From assembly GCA_019638775.1 (NCBI GenBank), contig JAHBTD010000004.1:62001-126000 (forward strand): a stretch of DNA of 64,000 nt. Direction: 5' to 3'. A program made the position numbers and the translations under genes. The stretch comes from Fimbriimonadaceae bacterium. GTDB taxonomy: Bacteria; Armatimonadota; Fimbriimonadia; Fimbriimonadales; Fimbriimonadaceae. This document shows positions 24,092-32,262 of this stretch, piece by piece; the first letter of the stretch is position 1; every line of letters begins with the position of its first letter. A model generated the notes under the pieces. That model was not told the DNA's origin. It worked only from the letters and a program-made list of their open reading frames with translations, and did not search any database.

Positions 24092-25093
24092 TTATGCCCT
24101 TAGCTCGCTGCAAAGAGCATCGGCAAATTCAGAAAGCTTTGCACTTCCGCCGATGTCGTAAGTCTTGATTCCCTTTTTAAGGGTTGCTTCAAGCGCGCCT
24201 TCGATATCTTGACGGGCTTTGGATTCGCCCAATGCATCAAGCATCATGGTTGCGCTAAGGAGCAGCGCAGTAGGGTTGACCTTATCCATGCCCGCGTACT
24301 TTGGCGCCGAGCCATGAACAGCCTCGAACAGAGAGCACCCTGTGCCGTAGTTCGCGCCAGGAGCAACGCCGAGCCCGCCCATCATGCCTGCACAAAGGTC
24401 GCTGATGATATCGCCATACAGGTTTAGGGTGACCAGTACGTCGTAGTTCTTCCAGCGGGTGACGAGCTGCATGCACATGTTATCGACAATCACGTCGCTG
24501 AACTCGATGTCTGGATAATCCTTTGCCACGGCCTCGCACGTTCTCAGGAAGAGTCCATCAGCGACCTTCATGATATTGGCTTTATGGACCGCCGTAACCT
24601 TCTTGCGTCCGTGCTTTCTTGCGTACTCAAACGCAGCTCGAGCGATGCGCTCGGTCCCTGCGTCGGAGATGATCTTCACCGAGTGGGCGACGTGGGGGGT
24701 TGCCATGTATTCGATCTGTGCGTACAGGTCTTCGGTGTTCTCACGGAAGATCACAAGATCCAGCCCTTCGAACGGCGTATTCACACCGGGAAGGACGCGA
24801 ACAGGACGTACACAGGCATAGAGGTCGAGCCTCTTGCGGAGTGTGACGTTCGGGCTGACGCTTCCCTTTCCGATCGGGGTGGTCATCGGGCCCTTGAGGG
24901 CGATCCCAACCTCTTTGATCTTGTTGATCGTCTCTTCAGGGACGATCGGCTTCCCAGCCTCAACGCATTTTAGGCCGGCTTCGACATCGATCCAGTCGAT
25001 ATCTACTCCGGCAGTAGCGATAATCTTCTCCACGGCAGCGACCAGCTCTGGTCCAGTGCCATCTCCGCGTACTAAACAAACTTTGTGTGACAT
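24092..25093 (-). CDS. NAD-type isocitrate dehydrogenase (isocitrate/isopropylmalate family)
   Basis: Oxidative decarboxylation of isocitrate to 2-oxoglutarate. 333 aa: nucleotide loop GDGTGPELV, substrate segment GKGSVSPNVTLRKRLDLYACVRP (Ser of the S..N..R motif favours isocitrate over isopropylmalate), the FRENTEDLYAQIEY lid, and VHGSAPKYAGMDKVNPTALLLS. The VHGSAPK...NP context suggests NAD preference. Homoisocitrate dehydrogenase is an alternative. A separate small gene at 25614 encodes what looks like the C-terminal domain of Thermus-type isocitrate dehydrogenase, which supports the isocitrate call. Confidence 0.88.
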   Translation of the reverse strand: MSHKVCLVRGDGTGPELVAAVEKIIATAGVDIDWIDVEAGLKCVEAGKPIVPEETINKIKEVGIALKGPMTTPIGKGSVSPNVTLRKRLDLYACVRPVRVLPGVNTPFEGLDLVIFRENTEDLYAQIEYMATPHVAHSVKIISDAGTERIARAAFEYARKHGRKKVTAVHKANIMKVADGLFLRTCEAVAKDYPDIEFSDVIVDNMCMQLVTRWKNYDVLVTLNLYGDIISDLCAGMMGGLGVAPGANYGTGCSLFEAVHGSAPKYAGMDKVNPTALLLSATMMLDALGESKARQDIEGALEATLKKGIKTYDIGGSAKLSEFADALCSELRA

Positions 25094-25155
25094 TATTCAA
25101 TTCCTTAGATTTCGTTGGTTAAATGTTGCTACAGCGATCAGCCATCGGCGATCTA

Positions 25156-25569
25156 TTAGCTTTCGTTTGATCCATATTCAGCGATTTCTTCGCGAACGAT
25201 TCGGTTTGCTGCCTGCAGGCTCGTTTCTTTGTGAAGCATGTAGAGTGCACGTCCGAGGTCATCGGCCTGCTTCTTCAGTGACTCAACCGACTCATGCGTT
25301 GTGATTCCAACTTCAAGCGCGACTTCAAGAAGACTCTCGCACTCGCGTAAGGAGCCAAGAGCGATCTCAAGAAATCGCGCAAACTCTGTGCTCCTGTTTC
25401 TGCCCCAGCCCTCGGCAATGTTTGATGAAACGGAAACGGCTGCACGGCGAATCTGTGAAGTCATTCCAAAAGACTCGTCCTTTGGAAACGTCCGACTCAG
25501 TTCGTAGATCGACGATGCAAACTGCACTGCCAATTGCCAAACCTTGAGTTCACGAAAAGTCTTAGCCAT
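25156..25569 (-). CDS. Four-helix bundle protein (23S rRNA intervening-sequence family)
   Basis: 137 aa from the ATG of MAKTFRELKVWQLAVQFASSIYELS; the longer frame adds unrelated residues. The signature LKVWQLA..., FGMTSQIRRAAVSVSSNIAEGWGR and FLEIALGSLRECESLLEVA is diagnostic of the family found in 23S rRNA intervening sequences and as free-standing genes linked to diversity-generating elements. The biochemical role is unknown; avd-like proteins of this fold bind RNA. Here it lies between the isocitrate dehydrogenase core and its detached domain. Confidence 0.9.
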   Translation of the reverse strand: MAKTFRELKVWQLAVQFASSIYELSRTFPKDESFGMTSQIRRAAVSVSSNIAEGWGRNRSTEFARFLEIALGSLRECESLLEVALEVGITTHESVESLKKQADDLGRALYMLHKETSLQAANRIVREEIAEYGSNES

Positions 25570-25613
25570 AGCCCGTTCCCGATTGCAGATTGCTGATAGC
25601 CGATCGCTCCCTC

Positions 25614-25913
25614 TTAATAGGCCGCCGAATACAGGTTGTTCCCGTCCTGCCTGTACAGCTTCTGGCATTTTGTCCAGACCAATCCAAGCTCGCTGACCTT
25701 TTTCACCAACGCGTCAACGTCGGCATCGGTCGCTTCGGCATCGCTTTCGTAACGGCAGCGCGGCCAATCAGACGGGGCGATCTCCGGGGCAGGGGGCGGC
25801 CACACTCGGGTGCCGCGGTCGGTGATCATCGTAAGTTTAAAGCTGCCGAATTCCTTCGGCACGTCCGGCATATCCGAACTCCATATATAGATGTCGACTC
25901 CGTGGAGGTTCAT
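25614..25913 (-). CDS. Detached C-terminal domain of Thermus/Rickettsia-type isocitrate dehydrogenase
   Basis: 99 aa with GVDIYIWSSDMPD, FKLTMITDRGTRVWPPPAPE, DWPRCRY and WTKCQKLYRQDGNN. This order matches the extra domain after the catalytic core in Thermus-type IDH (GVDvf, L.mvsNRGt.VyP, CRF, w.h.EKL...G). Here it is a stand-alone gene upstream of the core, with the four-helix-bundle gene between. The start has AAGGA upstream. Possibly a regulatory or dimer-stabilising subunit. Alternatively it is a small protein of a related but separate family; a profile search would settle it. Confidence 0.65.
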   Translation of the reverse strand: MNLHGVDIYIWSSDMPDVPKEFGSFKLTMITDRGTRVWPPPAPEIAPSDWPRCRYESDAEATDADVDALVKKVSELGLVWTKCQKLYRQDGNNLYSAAY

Positions 25914-26120
25914 AGGTTGTGTCCTTCTTCCCCGGCATCAAAGCGTCCGGGGGGAAATCCAGTTGAATTATGAAGGACGGGCCTGTTTTGATGCTGAGGC
26001 GTCTCTGCGTTCGGCTTTGTGGGTGGCATGGGCGGGACCACCCACGCCACGTCAAGAGATCAAGAACTCGCTGTTTTTACAAAAAGTCCTATGCCTAGGA
26101 GAAAATCCGGCTAATATATA

Positions 26121-26146
26121 TTTAGATATTTGTCTAAATATCTAAA
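26121..26146. promoter_or_regulatory. Operator of the ArsR/SdpR-type repressor
   Basis: A perfect 11-bp inverted repeat, TTTAGATATTT (26121-26131) and AAATATCTAAA (26136-26146) with spacer GTCT, ends 8 nt before the TTG start. It overlaps an AT-rich promoter region (CTAATATATA). The symmetry and position fit autorepression by the first gene product. Confidence 0.85.
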
Positions 26147-26154
26147 GAGGGAAT

Positions 26155-26457
26155 TTGAAAGAAGGAGCATTCAAAGCGCTGGCCGATCCCACCCGGAGAA
26201 AGATCCTCCGGATGCTGAACGGCAACGAAATGACCGCTGGCGACATCGCCAAGCATTTTGATATCACGGCGCCATCAATGTCGCATCACTTTAATATCTT
26301 GAAGGAGGCCGACCTCGTTTTCACTAGACGGAACGGTCAGCAAATTTTGTACTCGCTGAACACCACTGCCTTTCAAGACCTCATGACAGTATTCATGGAT
26401 ATATTTAAGTTTGATACAGAACAATTGGACACTACTCAGGAGACCGTAATCGAATGA
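26155..26457 (+). CDS. ArsR-family transcriptional repressor, SdpR-like
   Basis: 100 aa, a single winged-helix domain: FKALADPTRRKILRMLNGNEMTAGDIAKHFDITAPSMSHHFNILKEADLV, then a wing with RRNGQQILYSLN. No metal-binding Cys motif is present (only the SHH of the recognition helix), so it is a non-metal autorepressor like Bacillus SdpR. Start TTG with AGAGG 7-10 nt upstream. The stop overlaps the next start (ATGA), so the SdpI-fusion gene is co-translated. Predicted to bind the operator at 26121. Confidence 0.9.
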   Translation: MKEGAFKALADPTRRKILRMLNGNEMTAGDIAKHFDITAPSMSHHFNILKEADLVFTRRNGQQILYSLNTTAFQDLMTVFMDIFKFDTEQLDTTQETVIE

Positions 26458-28145
26458 ACAATCGTACTGCCTGGATTCTGGCTGCTCTGCTCTTTGCTGG
26501 AGTGGGGGCATATACAGCCGTCGTTTTTCCTAAATTGCCTGCGGAGATTCCTACTCATTGGGGGATCACGGGCCAGCCAGACGACTGGTCTGAAAAAGGG
26601 CAAGCGTGCCTTTTTATGCTGGGCATGATGGTGGGCATTCCACTTCTTCTACAGGTGCTTAGCTTCTTATCTCCGAAAGGATATGAAGTTGATTCCTGGC
26701 GAAAAACGTTGAACATTATCACGATCAGCGTCATGGCCCTCGCGGGCTATCTCACCATCGCGATGCTCCAAGCTGGGCTCAATCCGAAGGTTGACTTTGG
26801 CCGCTATCTGATCGGGGGGCTGATGCTGTTTTTTGCGATTATCGGCAACTGGATGGGCAAGATCAGAAAGAACTTCTGGGTGGGTGTGCGCACGCCCTGG
26901 ACCCTAGCCAGCGATGAGGTTTGGAACAAGACTCACCGATTTGCAGGCCGGTTGTGGACGGCTGTCGGTGCGATCTCCACAGTCTTGGCCCTTTCTGGCG
27001 TCAGCTTAGCGTTGGTCTTTGCGATCATGATCACGGCGGCTTTGTATCCCGTTCTGTACTCGCTCATCATTTATCGCCAAATGAACCCACCTAACAAGTC
27101 CACGATGACAGCTGTTGTTTTGCTGCTATGCGCTGGGCTATCGGTGCAAGCGCATTCTCAGACTCCAAGCTACGAATCGAAAGAGCTGAGCTTTAAGGGA
27201 GCAGGTGGATTCGAACTCAAAGGCACGCTCTTTATGCCCAAGGTTAGTGGCGAGAAGAAGGTTGCTGCAGTCTTGCTGTTGCCGGGCTCAGGAGCGCCGG
27301 ACCGTGATGGCAACGTGGGCACTGCGTACGTCACCAACACGTATAAAGAGATCGCTGTTCACCTTGTCCAGCAAGGGTATGCCGTATTCCGGTTCGACAA
27401 GCGCTCAGTCCCATCGAGCTATGCGTCTCAATATCCAAAGACGGTTGAAGGCATGGCCGATCTAATGGTGTGGGAGAACTTCATCGGCGATGCGATCGAG
27501 GGATATCGGCTGCTTCGGAAGCAAGAGGGTGTGGACACAAGCAGAGTTGTTATCGCTGGGCATAGTGAAGGCGGCTTGATCACGGCCCAGATCGCTCACG
27601 ATCTTGCCAAGACCCAAGAGGCGCCAAAAGGCATTATGCTACTCGCGGGCCCAGGGCGCAGGATTGATATTGCGATGATGGACCAGTTGGAATTGCAACT
27701 CGGGCTTCAGATTCCTGACCTTGCCACGCGCGAGCAGTATCTCGACTACTCGCGAAGAGCCATTGCTCAGATTCGCAAAGACGGGACGCTGCCAGCCGAC
27801 AATGCACCACCTGGCCTTGATACCCTCTTTAATCGGGCTACCGTGAAGCTTCTTCGTTCGTACTTTACAATTGAGCCCACATCGTTTGCCGCTGCGTACG
27901 ACGGCGATGTGTTCGTCATGAACGGAGAGTTCGATTCCCAAATCTCTCCCACTAAGGACGCGCAGCTGTTGGTAGAAGCCTACAACAAGCGCACCAAGGG
28001 TACTTGCGAACTCTTCATCGTGCCGAAGGCAAGCCACATGTACAAACAAGTCACGGGTCTAACGGATAACTCGACGACGGGCCCAGTTGTTCAGGAGGCT
28101 CTAAATGCGATGACGAAGTGGTTGGAGGGGCATATTCGGGGTTAG
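26454..28145 (+). CDS. SdpI-like membrane protein fused to an alpha/beta hydrolase
   Basis: 563 aa in two parts. Residues 1-215 are SdpI: the DUF1648 segment PKLPAEIPTHWGITGQPDDW and RKNFWVGVRTPWTLAS, with about six helices. SdpI confers immunity to the SdpC toxin and senses it together with SdpR. From about residue 218 (a Met at 27105) follows a signal-peptide-like stretch (MTAVVLLLCAGLSVQA) and an alpha/beta hydrolase with GHSEGG (Ser371), GEFDSQI and the His of KASHMY. The hydrolase is predicted outside the membrane. An internal start at residue 218 might also produce a free secreted hydrolase. Confidence 0.9.
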   Translation: MNNRTAWILAALLFAGVGAYTAVVFPKLPAEIPTHWGITGQPDDWSEKGQACLFMLGMMVGIPLLLQVLSFLSPKGYEVDSWRKTLNIITISVMALAGYLTIAMLQAGLNPKVDFGRYLIGGLMLFFAIIGNWMGKIRKNFWVGVRTPWTLASDEVWNKTHRFAGRLWTAVGAISTVLALSGVSLALVFAIMITAALYPVLYSLIIYRQMNPPNKSTMTAVVLLLCAGLSVQAHSQTPSYESKELSFKGAGGFELKGTLFMPKVSGEKKVAAVLLLPGSGAPDRDGNVGTAYVTNTYKEIAVHLVQQGYAVFRFDKRSVPSSYASQYPKTVEGMADLMVWENFIGDAIEGYRLLRKQEGVDTSRVVIAGHSEGGLITAQIAHDLAKTQEAPKGIMLLAGPGRRIDIAMMDQLELQLGLQIPDLATREQYLDYSRRAIAQIRKDGTLPADNAPPGLDTLFNRATVKLLRSYFTIEPTSFAAAYDGDVFVMNGEFDSQISPTKDAQLLVEAYNKRTKGTCELFIVPKASHMYKQVTGLTDNSTTGPVVQEALNAMTKWLEGHIRG

Positions 28146-28229
28146 AGTGCGCTGTCTCTTGATGCGTCGTCTGGAGGCTTTTTTGCGTCGGATTAAGCCT
28201 TCGTTCTGGGAGTATGAAGGTCCCGGATC

Positions 28230-28300
28230 TCTCCGGCAAGACCCTCCATCGCAAGCGACGGAGGGATGACAATCGAGGCCTTCGACTGTGCGTTTGGAGG
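28230..28300 (+). repeat. Left copy of a ~70-bp direct repeat
   Basis: 71 bp, about 92 percent identical by eye to 29385-29453, in the same orientation. It contains CCCTCC.TCGC / GCGA.GGAGGG, an imperfect hairpin. The two copies flank the ADP-ribosylglycohydrolase gene. Confidence 0.85.
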
Positions 28301-28311
28301 CAATCAAACAA

Positions 28312-29283
28312 TTAGTATGGTGGGAGCATCCGCCTGAATCCGTGTCCCAAGGCCAATCCCAACAACAGGCCGTTGCGCAGGAGTTGGGCCGGGTACGAGA
28401 TGGTTCGCCCGCCTTCAATCACGATCCGTTGGAGTCTTGCCGGCCTGCCTGACCAATCCCTTAGTGCCTTCAGCCATTGCTCATTGACCTTTCCTTGCGG
28501 ATGTGCGCCGACAATGCCACCCACGACTGCTGCCGTGGTGTCGGAATCGCCTCCCATTCTTATCGCTTGATCAATCGCACTGTCGAGATCGGACGGGTGC
28601 TCCTGCCAGACGCTGAGCGCAGCCTTGGCAGTGTCAACCACAAATCGTCCGACTCCTTTGGGATGGACTTTAGGAGGCTGGAGGGGGTCTCCCCAAATGG
28701 GATCAAGTGGTAGATCCTTCACGAGTTTTTTGAACCTAATGGGATCACTTTGGGCGGAGCCAAACGTTGCGAGGGCGACGAGGGCGGCACCCTGCTCAGC
28801 AAGGGGATGGGTGTGCGTGATTCTTGCCGAAGCCTTGGCAAAGGCCATGGCCTTGTCTGCGTCATCGGCAAAGAACGCGCCAATGATCGGGGCTCGCATG
28901 AGCGGGCCATTCCCCGCGGAATAGACTCCCGATCGCTTCTGCGAAATCCCGAAGCAAAGCCTCAGGCACGCCTTAGCCGTGCTGATGCCAATGCCCGGTG
29001 GGATCGCCAGGAACCACCCTCTCAATCCCTTGGCAAGCAGTCTTTCGAACTCCTCGACGTCGCCATCGGAGTCGCGCAAGGCGACATAAGTGATGAGCGC
29101 GTGCTCGGTATCGTCGCTGACCATGCCCCTGTTCAAGTACAGTCTGTGGCGCAGAGGACCCTTGAAGAGCTTGGCAGCCCGGATAGGGGAGAGGCCTTCG
29201 AACGGAAGCCCGAGCGAATCTCCGATGGCTGTTCCGAGGAGGCAATTCAGGATTCGGATTTGGTGGGTTGTGGCCTCGGTCAC
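28312..29283 (-). CDS. ADP-ribosylglycohydrolase family protein
   Basis: 323 aa, all-helical DraG/ARH family, which removes ADP-ribose from proteins or nucleic acids with two metal ions. Motifs in order: GTAIGDSLGLPFEG, GMVSDDTEHALI (TDDT-type metal site, Ser in the first position), the SAGNGPLMRAPIIG loop, and MGGDSDTTAAVVGGIVGA (second metal site). All metal ligands appear present. No partner ADP-ribosyltransferase is adjacent. Flanked by ~70-bp direct repeats and preceded by no clear Shine-Dalgarno sequence. Confidence 0.92.
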   Translation of the reverse strand: MTEATTHQIRILNCLLGTAIGDSLGLPFEGLSPIRAAKLFKGPLRHRLYLNRGMVSDDTEHALITYVALRDSDGDVEEFERLLAKGLRGWFLAIPPGIGISTAKACLRLCFGISQKRSGVYSAGNGPLMRAPIIGAFFADDADKAMAFAKASARITHTHPLAEQGAALVALATFGSAQSDPIRFKKLVKDLPLDPIWGDPLQPPKVHPKGVGRFVVDTAKAALSVWQEHPSDLDSAIDQAIRMGGDSDTTAAVVGGIVGAHPQGKVNEQWLKALRDWSGRPARLQRIVIEGGRTISYPAQLLRNGLLLGLALGHGFRRMLPPY

Positions 29284-29384
29284 GGTTGTGAGAGTGGACG
29301 GTAGCTACTGTCAAAGGGTTCAGGCGCGGGGTGTTGCCTCTCTCAATTCAACCTCAGTGTGAGAGCTTGATACAGGAGCGGAAG

Positions 29385-29453
29385 CTCTCTGCAAGACCCT
29401 CCATCGCAAGCGACGGGGGATGACAATTGAAGCCTTCGACTGCGCGTTTGGAG
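29385..29453 (+). repeat. Right copy of a ~70-bp direct repeat
   Basis: 69 bp matching 28230-28300 with four substitutions and two single-base gaps. Both copies end in GCGTTTGGAG. Confidence 0.85.
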
Positions 29454-29455
29454 CA

Positions 29456-29489
29456 TTGGGAGTGCGCGAATAAATTCGCGCACTCCCAA
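29456..29489. repeat. Long GCGCGAAT-type hairpin after dapD
   Basis: A perfect 16-bp stem (TTGGGAGTGCGCGAAT and its complement, loop AA) begins 2 nt after the dapD stop. Core identical to the palindromes at 8730 and 8776. It lacks a T-run, so it may act as an mRNA 3' stabiliser or REP element rather than a classical terminator. Confidence 0.85.
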
Positions 29490-29491
29490 AG

Positions 29492-30319
29492 TTAACGAAG
29501 TAAATCTTCCAGCTGAATCTTCCCTGCCGTCTTCTCGTCTTTGTATTTCACGATGACCGGTGTGTATAAGCTCAAGCCCCAATCCTTACCAATTCCTCGT
29601 TGAATCGCCCGTGAACCGGCGACCACGACGGCATTCTCTGGGATAACCAACGGACCCTCTTTGGCCGAGATCACGGTCTCGTTCACCAGGTCGTAAACCG
29701 GCGTCGATTGGTTCAGGATCGTGCCCGTGCCCAGCACGGCCCCCCGCTTCACAACGGTCCCTTCGTACACGCCGCAGTTGCCCCCGACAAGGACGTCGTC
29801 CTCAATGATTACGGGCAATGCGCCAATTGGCTCCAATACTCCCCCGATCTGGGCGGCAGCCGAGAGGTGGACACGTCTGCCGATCTGGGCACAGCTTCCC
29901 ACCAGCGCGTGGCTGTCGATCATCGTGCCCTCGTCCACGTACGCGCCGACGTTCACATACATCGGCGGCATGCAGGTCACGCTGGGGGCGACGTAGGAGC
30001 CCGTGCGGATGCTCGACCCGCCGGGAACCACGCGCACTCGATCTTCGACGGTCAGAGGCTTGAGCGGATAGGTGTCTTTGTCGAAGAAAGGCTGTCCGGG
30101 AACGTCGAAGGCGACGAGTCCGCCCATACGAAACCCGCAAAGGATCCCCTTCTTCACCCAAGCATTGACCTTCCATCCGGTCGGCGAACCTGCATCCGGC
30201 TCAGCCGAGCGCACTTTGCCCGCGTTAAGTTCGGCGAGGAAGGCATCAAAGAGGGCACGATGCTCGGCGGTATAGGCCGACGGCGGATTGTCGAAAAGCG
30301 ATTCGATCTCAGTCTGCAT
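29492..30319 (-). CDS. dapD: Tetrahydrodipicolinate N-succinyltransferase
   Basis: Succinylates tetrahydrodipicolinate in lysine and diaminopimelate synthesis. 275 aa with the family layout: an N-terminal helical domain, then a left-handed beta helix with hexapeptide repeats ([58 protein letters not shown]). It marks the succinylase branch. Its ATG overlaps the dapA stop (TGATG), giving translational coupling. An operon runs dapB, then dapA-dapD, on the minus strand. Confidence 0.95.
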   Translation of the reverse strand: MQTEIESLFDNPPSAYTAEHRALFDAFLAELNAGKVRSAEPDAGSPTGWKVNAWVKKGILCGFRMGGLVAFDVPGQPFFDKDTYPLKPLTVEDRVRVVPGGSSIRTGSYVAPSVTCMPPMYVNVGAYVDEGTMIDSHALVGSCAQIGRRVHLSAAAQIGGVLEPIGALPVIIEDDVLVGGNCGVYEGTVVKRGAVLGTGTILNQSTPVYDLVNETVISAKEGPLVIPENAVVVAGSRAIQRGIGKDWGLSLYTPVIVKYKDEKTAGKIQLEDLLR

Positions 30320-31200
30320 CAGCCGATTCCCACCTGCGCCATCACCGCATCGAGCTTGGCCCGAGTATCGGGCCGAGGCAGAACGAGCGGGAGCCGGATA
30401 ACAGGCTCCAGCAGACCCATCTTCGACATCACGTACTTGACCGGGCCAGGGCTGGCTTCGGCAAAGTTCACGTTCATAAGCAAGATGAACTTCTTCTGGA
30501 TGGCTCTTGCTCCGGCAAAGTCTCCGGCAAGCGCGAGGTGAACGAGGTCTGCCATCTCCTTAGGAATCTCGTTGCCAGCCACCGAGACGAGTCCTTCCGC
30601 GCCGTGACCGATCATCGCCAGCGTGATTGCGTCATCGCCAGAAAGAACGCCGAAACCTTCGGGCCGCTCGGCGCAAATGGTGGCGATTTGCCCGATGTTT
30701 GCGGAAGCCTCCTTGATCGCGACGATGTTTGGAATCTCGGCGAGCTTAAGCACGGTCGGGGCTTCAATGTTCACGCCCGTTCGGGACTGGACGCTGTAGA
30801 GCACGATGGGAAGATCGACACCCTCGGCAATCGCTTTATAGTGGGCGTAGAGACCTTCCTGGGTCGGCTTGTTGTAGTAGGGGGTGACAGAAAGAATGCC
30901 GTCCACTCCAATTCTCTTCAGCTCATTGGCAAGGCTGATCACTTCGGCGGTGTTGTAGCCGCCTGCTCCCCCGAGTACTGGAACCTTCCCGTTGCACTCC
31001 TCTACCGTGATTTCGACGACTCGAAGGTGCTCTTGGTGGGTGAGGGTCGGGCTTTCGCCGGTGGTGCCGCAGGGGACGACGAAATCCATCCCGGAGTCAA
31101 TCTGACGTTTTACGAGCTTGCGCAGGGTGGCTTCGTCGAGCGAGCCGTCGGCTCGGAACGGTGTAACGATAGCGCTTGCACAGCCGCGAAATTTAGTCAT
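30319..31200 (-). CDS. dapA: 4-hydroxy-tetrahydrodipicolinate synthase
   Basis: Condenses pyruvate with aspartate semialdehyde. 293-aa TIM barrel: [16 protein letters not shown] near residue 40, [12 protein letters not shown] with the catalytic Tyr near residue 130, and the Schiff-base Lys in [12 protein letters not shown] near residue 160. The segment usually reading YNvPgRT is YSVQSRT here. The start has CAGGAG at correct distance. A 184-nt gap to dapB holds a TATAGGACTTAT repeat like the one near base 85. Confidence 0.95.
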   Translation of the reverse strand: MTKFRGCASAIVTPFRADGSLDEATLRKLVKRQIDSGMDFVVPCGTTGESPTLTHQEHLRVVEITVEECNGKVPVLGGAGGYNTAEVISLANELKRIGVDGILSVTPYYNKPTQEGLYAHYKAIAEGVDLPIVLYSVQSRTGVNIEAPTVLKLAEIPNIVAIKEASANIGQIATICAERPEGFGVLSGDDAITLAMIGHGAEGLVSVAGNEIPKEMADLVHLALAGDFAGARAIQKKFILLMNVNFAEASPGPVKYVMSKMGLLEPVIRLPLVLPRPDTRAKLDAVMAQVGIG

Positions 31201-31384
31201 TTTCTTCTCCTGGGTTGACCTTGGACCGAAGGTTCGGTTTGGGGCTCAAAAGGAGTTTACACTTTGGGCGCTGATGCGTTAGGGCGTTGGGCGTCAGTCC
31301 TGGATATGGATCATTGGACATATAGGACTTATCGGACCTGTATTGTCACACAGAAAACATGCGACAGGCCCGACATCCAATGCC

Positions 31385-32074
31385 TCACTTCCAAAGCGTC
31401 TCGCCGAATTCATAAAACCCGGACTTACCGACAACCCACTCGGCGGCATGAACGGCTCCGAGTGCAAAGCCATCGCGACTGCGAGCTTGGTGCTTGAGGG
31501 TGATTGTGTCGGCTAACGAATCAAAGCCGATCTCGTGGGTTCCGGGGATATTCCCGGCCCTATTCGATGAGACGTCAATTTTAGAGCTGTAGCCCGATTC
31601 CTTCATTGCGTCGATGAGTTTCAGCAGGGTCCCTGAGGGGGCATCGAGCTTTTTTGAGTGGTGAATTTCGTACGCCCAGGCTTCGTATTCGGGCTGCTGA
31701 GACATCAGTTTTGCCGCTTCGCTGACGATCCTGAAGAACGCTTGGACGCCGATAGAAAAATTAGGGCTCCATACGAATCCAATCCCGGACCGTTCGACGA
31801 TACCCTTCACTTCGGCTAGGCTCTCTAGCCAACCAGTGGTCCCCACTACCAATGGTTTGCCCGTTGCAGCGACGGCTTGGATATTCGCCAGCGCCTGGTC
31901 GGGCAGGGAGAAGTCGATGGCGACGTCCACGTTGGCAAAGGAGGCGGGCGTGATGCCGCTTTGATTTGCGTTGTTGTGATGATCGAGCTTGAGGGTGATC
32001 TCATGCCCACGCGCAGTGGCGTGTTTCTCAATCATTTGGCCCATGCGGCCGTAGCCGATGATGGCAATGCGCAT
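31385..32074 (-). CDS. dapB: 4-hydroxy-tetrahydrodipicolinate reductase
   Basis: Reduces the dapA product with NAD(P)H. 229 aa, a short form. Nucleotide-binding GYGRMGQ at residues 7-13, VVGTTGW, SPNFSIGVQAFFR, and the substrate motif EIHHSKKLDAPSGTLLKL. The N-terminal Rossmann fold starts directly at MRIAIIGYG. First gene of the dap cluster, in the same direction as dapA and dapD. Confidence 0.95.
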   Translation of the reverse strand: MRIAIIGYGRMGQMIEKHATARGHEITLKLDHHNNANQSGITPASFANVDVAIDFSLPDQALANIQAVAATGKPLVVGTTGWLESLAEVKGIVERSGIGFVWSPNFSIGVQAFFRIVSEAAKLMSQQPEYEAWAYEIHHSKKLDAPSGTLLKLIDAMKESGYSSKIDVSSNRAGNIPGTHEIGFDSLADTITLKHQARSRDGFALGAVHAAEWVVGKSGFYEFGETLWK

Positions 32075-32106
32075 GCGGTGGAGTTTATCAGAGAAAGGGG
32101 ATGTGT

Positions 32107-32134
32107 GATCAGAGATCAGAGATCAGAGAAAGAA
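32107..32134 (+). repeat. Heptamer tandem repeat, GATCAGA type, 4 units
   Basis: GATCAGA three times then GAAAGAA, upstream of dapB on the opposite strand. Confidence 0.75.
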
Positions 32135-32170
32135 TGATCCGCCACTCTGCATCACAAACGCAAGAAATCC

Positions 32171-32198
32171 GATTTCCGATTTCCGATTTCTGATCTCT
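32171..32198 (+). repeat. Heptamer tandem repeat, GATTTCC type, 4 units
   Basis: GATTTCC, GATTTCC, GATTTCT, GATCTCT. The string GATTTCTGATCTC also occurs in the metH leader at 21170. Confidence 0.8.
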
Positions 32199-32208
32199 AG
32201 AAAGCAAT

Positions 32209-32242
32209 CGGCGACCGGCTGTCCGAAGATAGCCGATCGCCG
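32209..32242 (-). terminator. Hairpin after rpsR
   Basis: CGGCGACCGGCT (32209-32220) pairs with AGCCGATCGCCG (32231-32242) except for one mismatch, 20 nt after the rpsR stop. Only a weak T-rich tail follows on the minus strand. Confidence 0.5.
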
Positions 32243-32262
32243 TTAGCGTTTCGCAATTGAAA

